From the NCBI GenBank assembly GCA_902782305.1, contig CACZMV010000019.1, forward strand, positions 1 through 55,129: 55,129 bases of DNA, written 5' to 3'. A program made the translations under genes and the position numbers. Source of the DNA: an uncultured Prevotellaceae bacterium. GTDB taxonomy: Bacteria; Bacteroidota; Bacteroidia; Bacteroidales; Bacteroidaceae. Positions 30,675 to 38,628 of the stretch are shown here, in pieces. The notes below the pieces were generated by a model that was not told the origin of the DNA, made no database searches, and saw nothing but the letters and a program-made list of their open reading frames with translations. Position 1 is the stretch's first letter, and each line of letters opens with the position of its first letter.

Positions 30675-31079
30675 ATGGATTTAACAGGAAAAATTATTGC
30701 AGTATTGCCCGCTAACAGTGGCGTTTCTTCACGTACAGGTAACCCTTGGATGTCTCAGGAATTCGTTATCGAGGTTCCTGGTCAGTATCCCAAGAAGTGT
30801 GTGTTCCGTGTGTTTGGTGAAGACCGCATCAAGCAGTTTAATATTCAGATGGGTGAGGACATCACCATTAGCTTCGATATTGATGCTCATGAGTATAATG
30901 GACGTTGGTTCAATGAGATTCGTGCCTACAACGTCACTCGTGGCCAGGCTCCCGTAGCAGCTGCTCCAGGCGTTGCTCCCGCTCAGGCTTCACCATTCCC
31001 ACCACAGGACGCTAATGCTCCCTTCCCTCCTGCTCAGGAACCTGCAGGCGAGGGTAGTACAGACGACCTGCCCTTCTAA
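30675..31079 (+). CDS. DUF3127 protein, OB-fold-like with SSB-type C-terminal tip
   Basis: A 134-residue protein. Residues 1-95 match DUF3127 (MDLTGKIIAVLPANSGVSSR, WMSQEFVIEVPGQYPKKCVF, ITISFDIDAHEYNGRWFNEI), a beta-rich fold of the OB type known from Bacteroidetes. Residues 96-134 are a Pro/Ala-rich linker (APVAAAPGVAPAQASPFPPQ) ending in the acidic tip GSTDDLPF, which looks like the DDDIPF tip by which single-stranded DNA-binding protein recruits partner proteins. It lies next to dnaN on the other strand. A role in ssDNA handling is a reasonable inference. Confidence 0.85.
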   Translation: MDLTGKIIAVLPANSGVSSRTGNPWMSQEFVIEVPGQYPKKCVFRVFGEDRIKQFNIQMGEDITISFDIDAHEYNGRWFNEIRAYNVTRGQAPVAAAPGVAPAQASPFPPQDANAPFPPAQEPAGEGSTDDLPF

Positions 31080-31132
31080 GTAGAGAGACGAAATATAATA
31101 ATCGCGCGTACATTATTTTAATATATACCAAT

Positions 31133-32650
31133 ATGCTTACACAACAAGACCTGAAACAGCTTGCTCAGAAGGGAATCTCTGAGCAGCAAATTGAGACTCA
31201 ACTGGGACAGTTCAAGACTGGTTTCCCGTTCCTGAAACTGGAGGCTGCTGCTGCTATCGGACGTGGCATTGTAGCTCCTACCTCTGACGAGGGAAGAAAG
31301 TATGTAGATGCGTGGCAGAAGTATAAGGCTGCTGGCAAGCGCGTGGTGAAGTTTGTACCTGCTTCAGGTGCAGCAAGCCGTATGTTCAAGGATATGTTCG
31401 CTTTCGTGGATGCCGATTACGACAAACCCACAACGGACTTTGAGAAGAAGTATTTTGACAATATCGACAAGTTTGCCTTCTACGGTGAGTTGGATGCTGT
31501 TTGCCAGAAGAACAATGGCAAGGGCATCAAGGCGCTGATTCAGGAGGGTAACTTCAAGGCTGTTGCTGCCAACATGCTGAAGGCTGAAGGACTGAACTAT
31601 GGTCAGTTGCCCAAGGGCTTGCTCTTGTTCCACAACTATCCCGAGGGTCCTCGTACGCCGATGGAGGAACACTTGGTCGAAGGTGCACTCTATGCTGCCT
31701 CTAATGGCGAGGCCCACGTGCATTTCACCGTTTCTCACGAGCACATGGATCTGTTCAAGCAGAAGGTAGCTCAGAAGGCCGACATGTATGCTAAGAAGTA
31801 TGGCATTGCCTACGACATCACCTTCTCTGAGCAGAAGCCTTCTACCGATACCGTTGCCGCCAATCCTGATGGCACTCCGTTCCGCAATGCTGATGGTTCC
31901 TTGTTGTTCCGTCCAGGTGGACATGGTGCGCTGATTGAGAACTTGAACGAGATTGAGGCCGACGTTATCTTTGTGAAGAACATTGACAATGTGGTGCCCG
32001 ACCGTTTGAAGGGCGATACCGTTCTGTGGAAACAGATCATCGCTGGTGTTCTGGTTACTTTGCAGAAGAAAGCCTTCGAATATCTCGAGCTGTTGGATTC
32101 TGGCAAGTACACCCACGAGCAGATTGAGGAAATCATTCGCTTCGTACAGAACGACCTCTGCTGTCGCAAGGCTGACATCAAGGAGTTGGAAGATGCCGAC
32201 TTGGTTATCTACCTGCGCAAGAAGCTCAATCGCCCCATGCGCGTGTGTGGCGTAGTAAAGAATGTAGGCGAGCCTGGTGGTGGCCCGTTCCTGACCTATA
32301 ATCAGGATGGCACCGTTAGCCTCCAGATTCTGGAAAGCTCACAGATTGACAAGTCGAACAAGGAGTATATGGAGATGTTCACCAAGGGCACTCACTTCAA
32401 TCCTGTTGACCTCGTTTGTGCTGTGAAGGACTACAAGGGCAATGCCTTCGACCTGCCTAAGTTCGTTGACCCCACCACGGGCTTCATCTCTCAGAAGTCA
32501 AAGAGTGGTAAGGAACTGCAGGCCCTCGAATTGCCTGGCCTTTGGAATGGTGCTATGAGCGATTGGTCTACCATCTTCGTTGAGGTGCCTCTCTCTACCT
32601 TCAACCCCGTTAAGACCGTTAACGACTTGTTGCGCGAACAACACCAGTAA
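31133..32650 (+). CDS. DUF4301 family protein
   Basis: A 505-residue cytoplasmic protein. Family stretches: LTQQDLKQLAQKGISEQQIE, QLGQFKTGFPFLKLEAAA, VKFVPASGAASRMFKDMFAF, and GVVKNVGEPGGGPF with ESSQIDK further on. The Lys/Gly/Ser-rich segments near the N terminus recall the nucleotide-binding layout of nucleotidyltransferase-like enzymes, but no reaction is known for DUF4301. It starts 53 bp after the DUF3127 stop with no evident promoter, so the two may share a transcript. Confidence 0.88.
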   Translation: MLTQQDLKQLAQKGISEQQIETQLGQFKTGFPFLKLEAAAAIGRGIVAPTSDEGRKYVDAWQKYKAAGKRVVKFVPASGAASRMFKDMFAFVDADYDKPTTDFEKKYFDNIDKFAFYGELDAVCQKNNGKGIKALIQEGNFKAVAANMLKAEGLNYGQLPKGLLLFHNYPEGPRTPMEEHLVEGALYAASNGEAHVHFTVSHEHMDLFKQKVAQKADMYAKKYGIAYDITFSEQKPSTDTVAANPDGTPFRNADGSLLFRPGGHGALIENLNEIEADVIFVKNIDNVVPDRLKGDTVLWKQIIAGVLVTLQKKAFEYLELLDSGKYTHEQIEEIIRFVQNDLCCRKADIKELEDADLVIYLRKKLNRPMRVCGVVKNVGEPGGGPFLTYNQDGTVSLQILESSQIDKSNKEYMEMFTKGTHFNPVDLVCAVKDYKGNAFDLPKFVDPTTGFISQKSKSGKELQALELPGLWNGAMSDWSTIFVEVPLSTFNPVKTVNDLLREQHQ

Positions 32651-32660
32651 GCGCTTCGCT

Positions 32661-32681
32661 AGTGAATAGTGATAAGTGAAA
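32661..32681. repeat. 7-bp tandem repeat array (AGTGAAN), three units
   Basis: AGTGAAT, AGTGATA, AGTGAAA end five bases before the ATG at 32687. Same unit as the six-copy array before leuA (35087). Confidence 0.75.
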
Positions 32682-32686
32682 AATTA

Positions 32687-34810
32687 ATGAACACAAGAAC
32701 TATTTTAGCTATCGGAATGACTTCCATAACGATGCTAACATTTAACTCCTGCCAGCAGAATTCTCGCGAGAACCCTCTGCTGGCAGAGAGTTCTCTGCCC
32801 TTTGGCGCTCCCGATTTCAGTAAGATTCAGACCTCTGACTATCTTCCTGCCTTCGAGGCCGCTATCAAGGATAAGCGCGAGAACATCCAGAAGATTGTGG
32901 ATTGTCCTGACTCGGCTACGTTCGAGAACACCATCCTTCCTTTCGAGGATAGTGGCAAGTTGCTCGACCGTGTTGCTCGCACCTTCTTCCCCTTGGTGGA
33001 TGCCGACAAGACTCCTGAGATTGGCGAGATTGAGAAGAAGGTTCAGCCCATGCTGACCGACTTGGAGAATGAGATTGCGTTCAACAAATCCCTCTTCGAG
33101 CGCATCCGTCAGGTCTATGACAAACAGCACGACTCGCTGAAGGGCGAAGACCAGAAACTGCTCGAGGAAATCTACAAGTATTTCGTTCGCAAGGGCGCCC
33201 TCTTGTCTGAGGATAAGATGAAGCGTATGAAGGAAATCAACCTGCGCATCTCCGACCTGCAACAGCAGTGGGGCGACCAGCTCCAGGCTGCTACCAACGA
33301 CGCTGTGGTTTGGGTCGATAAGCAGGAAGACTTGGCAGGCTTGAGCGATGCTGACGTTGCCCAGTGCAAGAAGGATGCCGAGAGTCGTGGAGGCAAGGCG
33401 CCTTACGCTATCGTCATTGTCAACACCACCCAGCAGGCTATCCTTGCCAGCCTCGACAATCGCGACCTGCGCAAGCGTGTCTTTGAAGCCTCCGTTCATC
33501 GTGCCGATGGTACCAAGGCTGAGCACAACACGTTTAAGATTGTTTGCGAGATTGCCAAGCTGCGTGCTGAGCAGGCTGAGCTGATGGGCTATCCCTGCTA
33601 TGCTGCCTATTCCTTGGAGAACACGATGGCCAAGACTCCTGAGAATGTCTATGCCTTCCTGAAGAACCTTATCAAGGAATATTCGCCTAAGGCCGATGCA
33701 GAAACCAAGGCTATCGAGGACTTTGCCCGCAAGACCGAGGGTGCCGATTTCCACCTCGAGCCCTACGACCGTTTCTACTATTCTGCCAAGATGAAGAAGG
33801 CCCTGCTCGACATCTCTGACGATGAGGTGAAGCCTTATTTCAATGTCGACAGCGTGCTGGTCAATGGTGTGTTCTATGCAGCCAATCTGGTTTACGGACT
33901 CACCTTCAAGGAGCGCACCGACATTCCTACCTATCATCCTGACATGCGCGTGTTCGAGGTTATCGACAAGGACGGCAAGCCCCTGGCCCTGTTCTATGGC
34001 GACTACTACCGTCGACCCACCAAGCGCGGAGGAGCCTGGATGGATGCCTTTCAGGAGCAGACCCATCGCTGGAACCTGTTGCCCATCATCTTCAATGTCT
34101 GTAATACGGCAAAGGCCCCTGAGGGTCAGCCTTCCTTGCTGACGTGGGACGAGGTAACCACCATGTTCCATGAGTTTGGTCACGCCCTCCACGGCATGCT
34201 TTCCAACTGCGAATACCAGACGCTCGCAGGCACCAACGTCTATCGCGATTTCGTGGAGATGCCCTCGCAGTTCAACGAGTCGTTTGCAGCTATTCCTGAG
34301 GTGTTCGACCACTTCGCCCGCCATTACGAGACGGGTGCGCAGATGCCTGCCGAACTGAAGGAGCGCATGCTCAAGAGCATCACTTTCCAGACGGCCTATG
34401 CCCTGGGCGAGAACCTTGCAGCCACCTGCCTCGACCTTGCCTGGCACATGCTGCCCGCCAAGGATGTTCCCACGCCCGAAAATGCTGCCGCTTTCCAAAC
34501 GGAGGCTTTGCGCCAAATCGGACTGCTGAACCCACAGATTCCACCTCGCTATAGCACCAGCTACTTCAACCACGTATGGGGTGGGGGCTATGCCGCTGGT
34601 TATTACAGCTATCTGTGGACGGAAGTCCTCGCTGTCAACATCGCCGACGTCTTTGCCCAGCGTGGTGCCCTGAAGCCCGAAACGGGTCAGGCTATGCGCG
34701 ACAAGATACTCAGTCGAGGCAATACCGGCGACCTCATGCAGATGTTCTCCGACTTCACGGGCATGCAACAGCCTGATGCCTCCAGCCTCCTCAAGGCTCG
34801 CGGATTGTAA
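32687..34810 (+). CDS. dcp: M3 family metallopeptidase (peptidyl-dipeptidase Dcp type), lipoprotein
   Basis: A 707-residue zinc peptidase of the thimet oligopeptidase family, removing dipeptides or cutting oligopeptides. Zinc site: TMFHEFGHALHGML (HEFGH, about residues 493-497), with a downstream Glu in VEMPSQFNESFAA. The C terminus has RYSTSYFNHVWGGGYAAGYY, the substrate-binding Tyr/Gly loop. The N terminus MNTRTILAIGMTSITMLTFN followed by SCQQ is a lipoprotein signal, so it acts outside the cytoplasm, unlike cytoplasmic Dcp of E. coli. A GTG 18 bp upstream is in frame but lies in the 7-bp repeat, so ATG 32687 is preferred. Confidence 0.92.
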   Translation: MNTRTILAIGMTSITMLTFNSCQQNSRENPLLAESSLPFGAPDFSKIQTSDYLPAFEAAIKDKRENIQKIVDCPDSATFENTILPFEDSGKLLDRVARTFFPLVDADKTPEIGEIEKKVQPMLTDLENEIAFNKSLFERIRQVYDKQHDSLKGEDQKLLEEIYKYFVRKGALLSEDKMKRMKEINLRISDLQQQWGDQLQAATNDAVVWVDKQEDLAGLSDADVAQCKKDAESRGGKAPYAIVIVNTTQQAILASLDNRDLRKRVFEASVHRADGTKAEHNTFKIVCEIAKLRAEQAELMGYPCYAAYSLENTMAKTPENVYAFLKNLIKEYSPKADAETKAIEDFARKTEGADFHLEPYDRFYYSAKMKKALLDISDDEVKPYFNVDSVLVNGVFYAANLVYGLTFKERTDIPTYHPDMRVFEVIDKDGKPLALFYGDYYRRPTKRGGAWMDAFQEQTHRWNLLPIIFNVCNTAKAPEGQPSLLTWDEVTTMFHEFGHALHGMLSNCEYQTLAGTNVYRDFVEMPSQFNESFAAIPEVFDHFARHYETGAQMPAELKERMLKSITFQTAYALGENLAATCLDLAWHMLPAKDVPTPENAAAFQTEALRQIGLLNPQIPPRYSTSYFNHVWGGGYAAGYYSYLWTEVLAVNIADVFAQRGALKPETGQAMRDKILSRGNTGDLMQMFSDFTGMQQPDASSLLKARGL

Positions 34811-34889
34811 TTCATGTGTGTTGGACTCCAGTATTTTGCTTTTTGCGTAAAAAAGTAGCAAATTGTTTGGGTGTTTCGTGGGAAATGTG

Positions 34890-34898
34890 TATTTTTGC
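34890..34898 (+). promoter_or_regulatory. -7 promoter element of the leu operon
   Basis: TATTTTTGC with TTTG at about 34866-34869 (spacing 20). Start near 34904, 17 nt before the leader peptide ATG. Confidence 0.75.
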
Positions 34899-34920
34899 AA
34901 CCGAAATTGAAATGTGAACG

Positions 34921-34986
34921 ATGAAAAGTCTGAATCTGATTAGCAACATTATTATTATTCGACTGCGTAAAAGTAGCCGGAAGTGA
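34921..34986 (+). CDS. Leucine/isoleucine operon leader peptide, 21 residues
   Basis: The reading frame MKSLNLISNIIIIRLRKSSR followed by Lys and TGA begins just after the leu promoter. It has three Leu and five Ile, four of them in a row, and three Arg. The stop codon is the last three bases of the 5' arm of a 10-bp stem (34977-34986 with 35037-35046). Ribosome stalling on Leu or Ile codons would leave this arm free; completion of the peptide would mask it. This is the classic layout of amino-acid attenuation. Confidence 0.8.
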   Translation: MKSLNLISNIIIIRLRKSSRK

Positions 34987-35065
34987 TGGGTTGTGCAGAT
35001 AATTGACATTGAACATAGAATGATACAGAGCCTTTCTCACTTCCGGGTGCAGAGAGGCTTTTTTT
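34977..35065 (+). terminator. Attenuator: competing antiterminator and terminator stems before leuA
   Basis: Antiterminator: CCGGAAGTGA (34977-34986) pairs perfectly with TCACTTCCGG (35037-35046). Terminator: AGCCTTTCTC (35029-35038) pairs with GAGAGGCT (35052-35059), with a two-base bulge, followed by seven T. The second strand of the first stem lies in the loop and left arm of the terminator, so the two are mutually exclusive. leuA begins at 35140. Confidence 0.8.
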
Positions 35066-35086
35066 AGTAATAGCGGGCTTCGCCCT

Positions 35087-35128
35087 AGTGAATAGTGAAT
35101 AGTGAAAAGTGAATAGTGAACAGTGAAA
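35087..35128. repeat. 7-bp tandem repeat array (AGTGAAN), six units
   Basis: AGTGAAT, AGTGAAT, AGTGAAA, AGTGAAT, AGTGAAC, AGTGAAA in perfect 7-bp register, ending 11 bases before the leuA ATG and just after the attenuator. Confidence 0.92.
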
Positions 35129-35139
35129 AATTTAAAGAG

Positions 35140-36639
35140 ATGAGTGACAGATTGTACATTTTCGACACGACACTGCGCGACGGCGAGCAGGTGCCTGGAT
35201 GCCAATTGAATACGGTAGAGAAGATTCAGGTGGCTAAGGCGCTGGAGCAGTTGGGCGTGGACGTGATTGAAGCAGGATTTCCCGTTAGTTCCCCTGGTGA
35301 CTTTAATTCGGTGATTGAGATTTCAAAGGCTGTGACGTGGCCTACCATCTGTGCGTTGACACGTGCCGTTGAGCACGACATCGACGTGGCTTTCGAGGCC
35401 CTGCAGTATGCTAAGCACAAGCGCATACACACGGGTATTGGTACGAGCGACGAGCACATCAAGTATAAGTTCAACTCCACCCGCGAGGAGATTCTGGAGC
35501 GCGCTATTGCTGCTACGAAGTATGCCAAGCGCTTTGTGGACGATGTGGAGTTCTACTGCGAGGATGCAGGCCGTACGGACAATGAGTACTTGGCGCGCGT
35601 GGTAGAGGCTGTCATCAAGGCGGGCGCTACGGTGGTGAACATTCCAGACACCACGGGCTATTGTCTGCCTCAGGAGTACTTCGAGAAGATAAAATATCTG
35701 AAGGAGCATGTGGACGGGATAGACAACGCCATCATCTCGACCCATTGCCACAACGACTTGGGAATGGCTACTGCCAATACGCTGAACGGTGTGCTGGCGG
35801 GTGCCCGTCAGGTGGAGGTGACCATCAACGGTATTGGTGAGCGCGCAGGTAATACCAGCTTGGAAGAGATTGCCATGATTCTGAAATGTCACAAATCGAT
35901 AGACATCGAGACGAACATCAACACCACGAAGATTTATCCTACGTCGAGATTGGTTAGCAGTCTGATGAACATGCCCATCCAGCCCAACAAGGCCATCGTG
36001 GGCAGAAACGCCTTTGCGCACTCCAGCGGTATCCATCAGGACGGCGTGCTGAAGAATGTACACACATACGAGATTATGGACCCCAAGGATGTGGGTATCG
36101 ACGACAACTCTATCGTGCTGACAGCCCGCTCGGGTCGTGCAGCCTTGAAGTACCGCTTGATGGTGAATGGTGTGGACGTGAACGACGAGGCAAAGTTGGA
36201 CAAGATATACGACAAGTTCCTGCAATTGGCCGACCAGAAGAAGGAGGTGAGCGATGCCGATGTGCTGATGTTGGCAGGTGCCGATACGGCTGATGTACAC
36301 GCTGTGAAACTGGACTTCCTGCAGGTGACTACGGGCAAGGGCGTGAAGAGTGTGGCCTCAATAGGACTCGATATTTCGAACCAGAAGTTCGAGGCAGCTG
36401 CCTCGGGCAACGGTCCTGTGGATGCTGCCATCAAGGCACTGAAGAAAATCATCATGAAGCAGATGACGCTGAAGGAATTTACCATTCAGGCTATCTCGAA
36501 AGGAAGCGACGATGTGGGTAAGGTGCACATGCAGGTAGAGTACGACGGTAGTCTCTATTATGGCTTTGGTGCCAATACCGACATCGTGACGGCTTCTGTG
36601 GAAGCATATATCGACTGTATCAACAAATTTAAACATTGA
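35140..36639 (+). CDS. leuA: 2-isopropylmalate synthase
   Basis: Condenses acetyl-CoA and 2-oxoisovalerate, the first committed step to leucine. About 499 residues from ATG 35140; an upstream GTG at 35116 is inside the repeat array. Catalytic TIM barrel: [18 protein letters not shown] (Arg-Asp pair), [14 protein letters not shown] (metal-binding HxH), [16 protein letters not shown]. The C-terminal regulatory domain (about 360-499; [35 protein letters not shown]) binds leucine in feedback inhibition. First structural gene of the operon, behind the attenuator. Confidence 0.95.
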   Translation: MSDRLYIFDTTLRDGEQVPGCQLNTVEKIQVAKALEQLGVDVIEAGFPVSSPGDFNSVIEISKAVTWPTICALTRAVEHDIDVAFEALQYAKHKRIHTGIGTSDEHIKYKFNSTREEILERAIAATKYAKRFVDDVEFYCEDAGRTDNEYLARVVEAVIKAGATVVNIPDTTGYCLPQEYFEKIKYLKEHVDGIDNAIISTHCHNDLGMATANTLNGVLAGARQVEVTINGIGERAGNTSLEEIAMILKCHKSIDIETNINTTKIYPTSRLVSSLMNMPIQPNKAIVGRNAFAHSSGIHQDGVLKNVHTYEIMDPKDVGIDDNSIVLTARSGRAALKYRLMVNGVDVNDEAKLDKIYDKFLQLADQKKEVSDADVLMLAGADTADVHAVKLDFLQVTTGKGVKSVASIGLDISNQKFEAAASGNGPVDAAIKALKKIIMKQMTLKEFTIQAISKGSDDVGKVHMQVEYDGSLYYGFGANTDIVTASVEAYIDCINKFKH

Positions 36640-36657
36640 TCTTTGAACTTTGAACTT
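36635..36657. repeat. 7-bp tandem repeat (TTTGAAC) in the leuA-leuC spacer
   Basis: ATTGATC, TTTGAAC, TTTGAAC then TTT directly before the leuC ATG (36659). The complement of the AAAGTTC units found inside the second synthase gene at 39141. Confidence 0.75.
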
Positions 36658-36658
36658 T

Positions 36659-38035
36659 ATGAATACATTGTTTGATAAAATTTGGGACAAGCACGTGGTG
36701 CAGGTGGTGGACGACGGACCCACGCAGTTGTACATAGACCGACTGTATTGTCATGAGGTGACCTCGCCCCAGGCTTTCGAGGGTATGAGGGCTCGCGGAC
36801 TACAGTGTTTTCGTCCTGAGCAGATTGTCTGCATGCCCGATCATAACACCCCAACGCACGACCAGGACAAACCCATCGAGGACCCTGTGTCAGCCAAGCA
36901 GGTGTCGACATTGGCAAAGAATGCCAAGGACTTCGGACTGAAGCACTTCGGCATGTTTTCGAAGGATAACGGCATCATTCACGTGGTAGGTCCTGAGAAG
37001 GGATTGTCGTTGCCAGGAATGACGATAGTCTGTGGCGACTCGCACACCTCGACGCATGGAGCCATGGGTGCTGTAGCCTTTGGCATTGGAACCAGTGAGG
37101 TGGAGATGGTGATGGCTTCGCAATGCATTCTGCAACAGAAGCCCAAGTCGATGCGCATCAGCATCAACGGAACGCTGGGCAGGGGCGTGACTGCGAAAGA
37201 CGTGGCCTTGTATCTGATGTCGAAACTAACCACCAGTGGTGCTACTGGCTACTTCGTGGAGTATGCGGGCGATGTGGTGAAGGCGATGTCGATGGAAGGT
37301 CGTCTGACGCTCTGCAACCTCTCGATAGAGATGGGTGCACGTGGTGGTTTTGTAGCTCCTGACGAAGTGACTTTTGAATACGTCAAAGGGAAAGAATATG
37401 CCCCCAAGGGCGAGGCGTGGGACAAGGCGCTGGCCTATTGGAAAACGCTGAAGAGTGGCGATGATGCGGTGTTCGACAAGGAACTGACGTTTGACGCCAA
37501 AGACATAGAACCTCGTGTGACCTACGGCACCAATCCAGGTATGGGTATCGGCATCACAGAAACTATTCCCACAGAGGGTGGAGTAGGTTTCCAGAAAGCT
37601 CTGGAGTACATGGGTTTCAAGGCTGGCGAGCAATTGCTGGGCAAGAAGATAGACTATGTATTCTTGGGAGCTTGCACCAATGGGCGCATTGAGGACTTTC
37701 GCGCCTTTGCCTCTATCGTGAAAGGTCGTCAGAAATCGCCCGATGTGGTGGCTTGGCTGGTGCCTGGCTCATGGGCTGTGCGTCAGCAGATAGAAGCCGA
37801 GGGCATAGATAAAGTGCTGGCAGATGCAGGCTTTGAGATTCGCCAACCAGGTTGTAGCGCTTGCTTGGCGATGAACGACGACAAGGTGCCTGCGGGCAAG
37901 TATGCCGTATCTACTTCGAACCGCAACTTTGAAGGCAGACAGGGACCAGGTGCGCGCACCATCCTCGCGTCGCCTTTAGTAGCTGCAGCATGTGCCGTAA
38001 CAGGAGTAATAACAGACCCAAGAACACTATTATGA
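36659..38035 (+). CDS. leuC: 3-isopropylmalate dehydratase large subunit
   Basis: Aconitase-family enzyme that, with LeuD, isomerises 2- to 3-isopropylmalate. About 458 residues from ATG 36659 ([20 protein letters not shown]). Substrate and cluster motifs: [27 protein letters not shown], and the 4Fe-4S cysteines in [13 protein letters not shown] and [11 protein letters not shown]. In many bacteria the same dehydratase also isomerises citramalate for isoleucine. Its stop overlaps the leuD start (ATGA). Confidence 0.95.
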   Translation: MNTLFDKIWDKHVVQVVDDGPTQLYIDRLYCHEVTSPQAFEGMRARGLQCFRPEQIVCMPDHNTPTHDQDKPIEDPVSAKQVSTLAKNAKDFGLKHFGMFSKDNGIIHVVGPEKGLSLPGMTIVCGDSHTSTHGAMGAVAFGIGTSEVEMVMASQCILQQKPKSMRISINGTLGRGVTAKDVALYLMSKLTTSGATGYFVEYAGDVVKAMSMEGRLTLCNLSIEMGARGGFVAPDEVTFEYVKGKEYAPKGEAWDKALAYWKTLKSGDDAVFDKELTFDAKDIEPRVTYGTNPGMGIGITETIPTEGGVGFQKALEYMGFKAGEQLLGKKIDYVFLGACTNGRIEDFRAFASIVKGRQKSPDVVAWLVPGSWAVRQQIEAEGIDKVLADAGFEIRQPGCSACLAMNDDKVPAGKYAVSTSNRNFEGRQGPGARTILASPLVAAACAVTGVITDPRTLL

Positions 38036-38628
38036 AACAGAAATTCGACATCATAACATCTACATGCGTGCCCCTTCCTCTGGAGAATGTGGACACTGAC
38101 CAGATCATCCCCGCTCGTTTCCTGAAGGCTACCACCAGAGAGGAAAAGTTCTTTGGCGACAACCTGTTTCGCGATTGGCGCTATCGTGCTGACGGTAGTG
38201 TGGTTGAGGATTTCGTGCTGAACAATCCCAAGTACGGAGGCTGCATCTTGGTGGCTGGCAAGAATTTCGGCTCTGGTTCGAGTCGTGAGCATGCCGCTTG
38301 GGCCATTGCGGGCTATGGTTTCCGTGTGGTTATCTCGTCGTTCTTCGCAGATATCCACAAGAACAACGAACTGAACAACTTCGTATTGCCCGTTCAGGTG
38401 TCAGAGGACTTCCTGCGTGAATTGTTTCAGAGCATTCAGGAGAATCCGAAGATGGAAGTGGAGGTGGACTTGCCCAACCAAACGGTTACCAATAAGGCCA
38501 CGGGCAGACAGGAGCAGTTCGAGATTAATGGATATAAGAAACACTGTCTGATGAACGGACTGGATGATATTGATTTCTTGGTAGAGAACCAATCAAAGAC
38601 AGAAGCATGGGAACAGCGCAACAAGTAA
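38032..38628 (+). CDS. leuD: 3-isopropylmalate dehydratase small subunit
   Basis: About 198 residues from ATG 38032. Carries the swivel domain that completes the LeuCD active site: [36 protein letters not shown], and IPVQ-like [10 protein letters not shown]. Length is normal. It overlaps leuC by 4 bp and the next gene by 22 bp, so translation of the three is coupled. Confidence 0.95.
   Translation: MKQKFDIITSTCVPLPLENVDTDQIIPARFLKATTREEKFFGDNLFRDWRYRADGSVVEDFVLNNPKYGGCILVAGKNFGSGSSREHAAWAIAGYGFRVVISSFFADIHKNNELNNFVLPVQVSEDFLRELFQSIQENPKMEVEVDLPNQTVTNKATGRQEQFEINGYKKHCLMNGLDDIDFLVENQSKTEAWEQRNK

Noticed and set aside
32735-34900. A 721-codon open frame antisense to the M3 peptidase gene
   Set aside because: It mirrors the peptidase codon pattern, has low-complexity Leu/Val/Gly-rich sequence with no domain, and the sense frame has clear zinc-peptidase motifs.
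35323-36300. A 325-codon open frame antisense to leuA
   Set aside because: Shadow frame; leuA on plus has all catalytic motifs.
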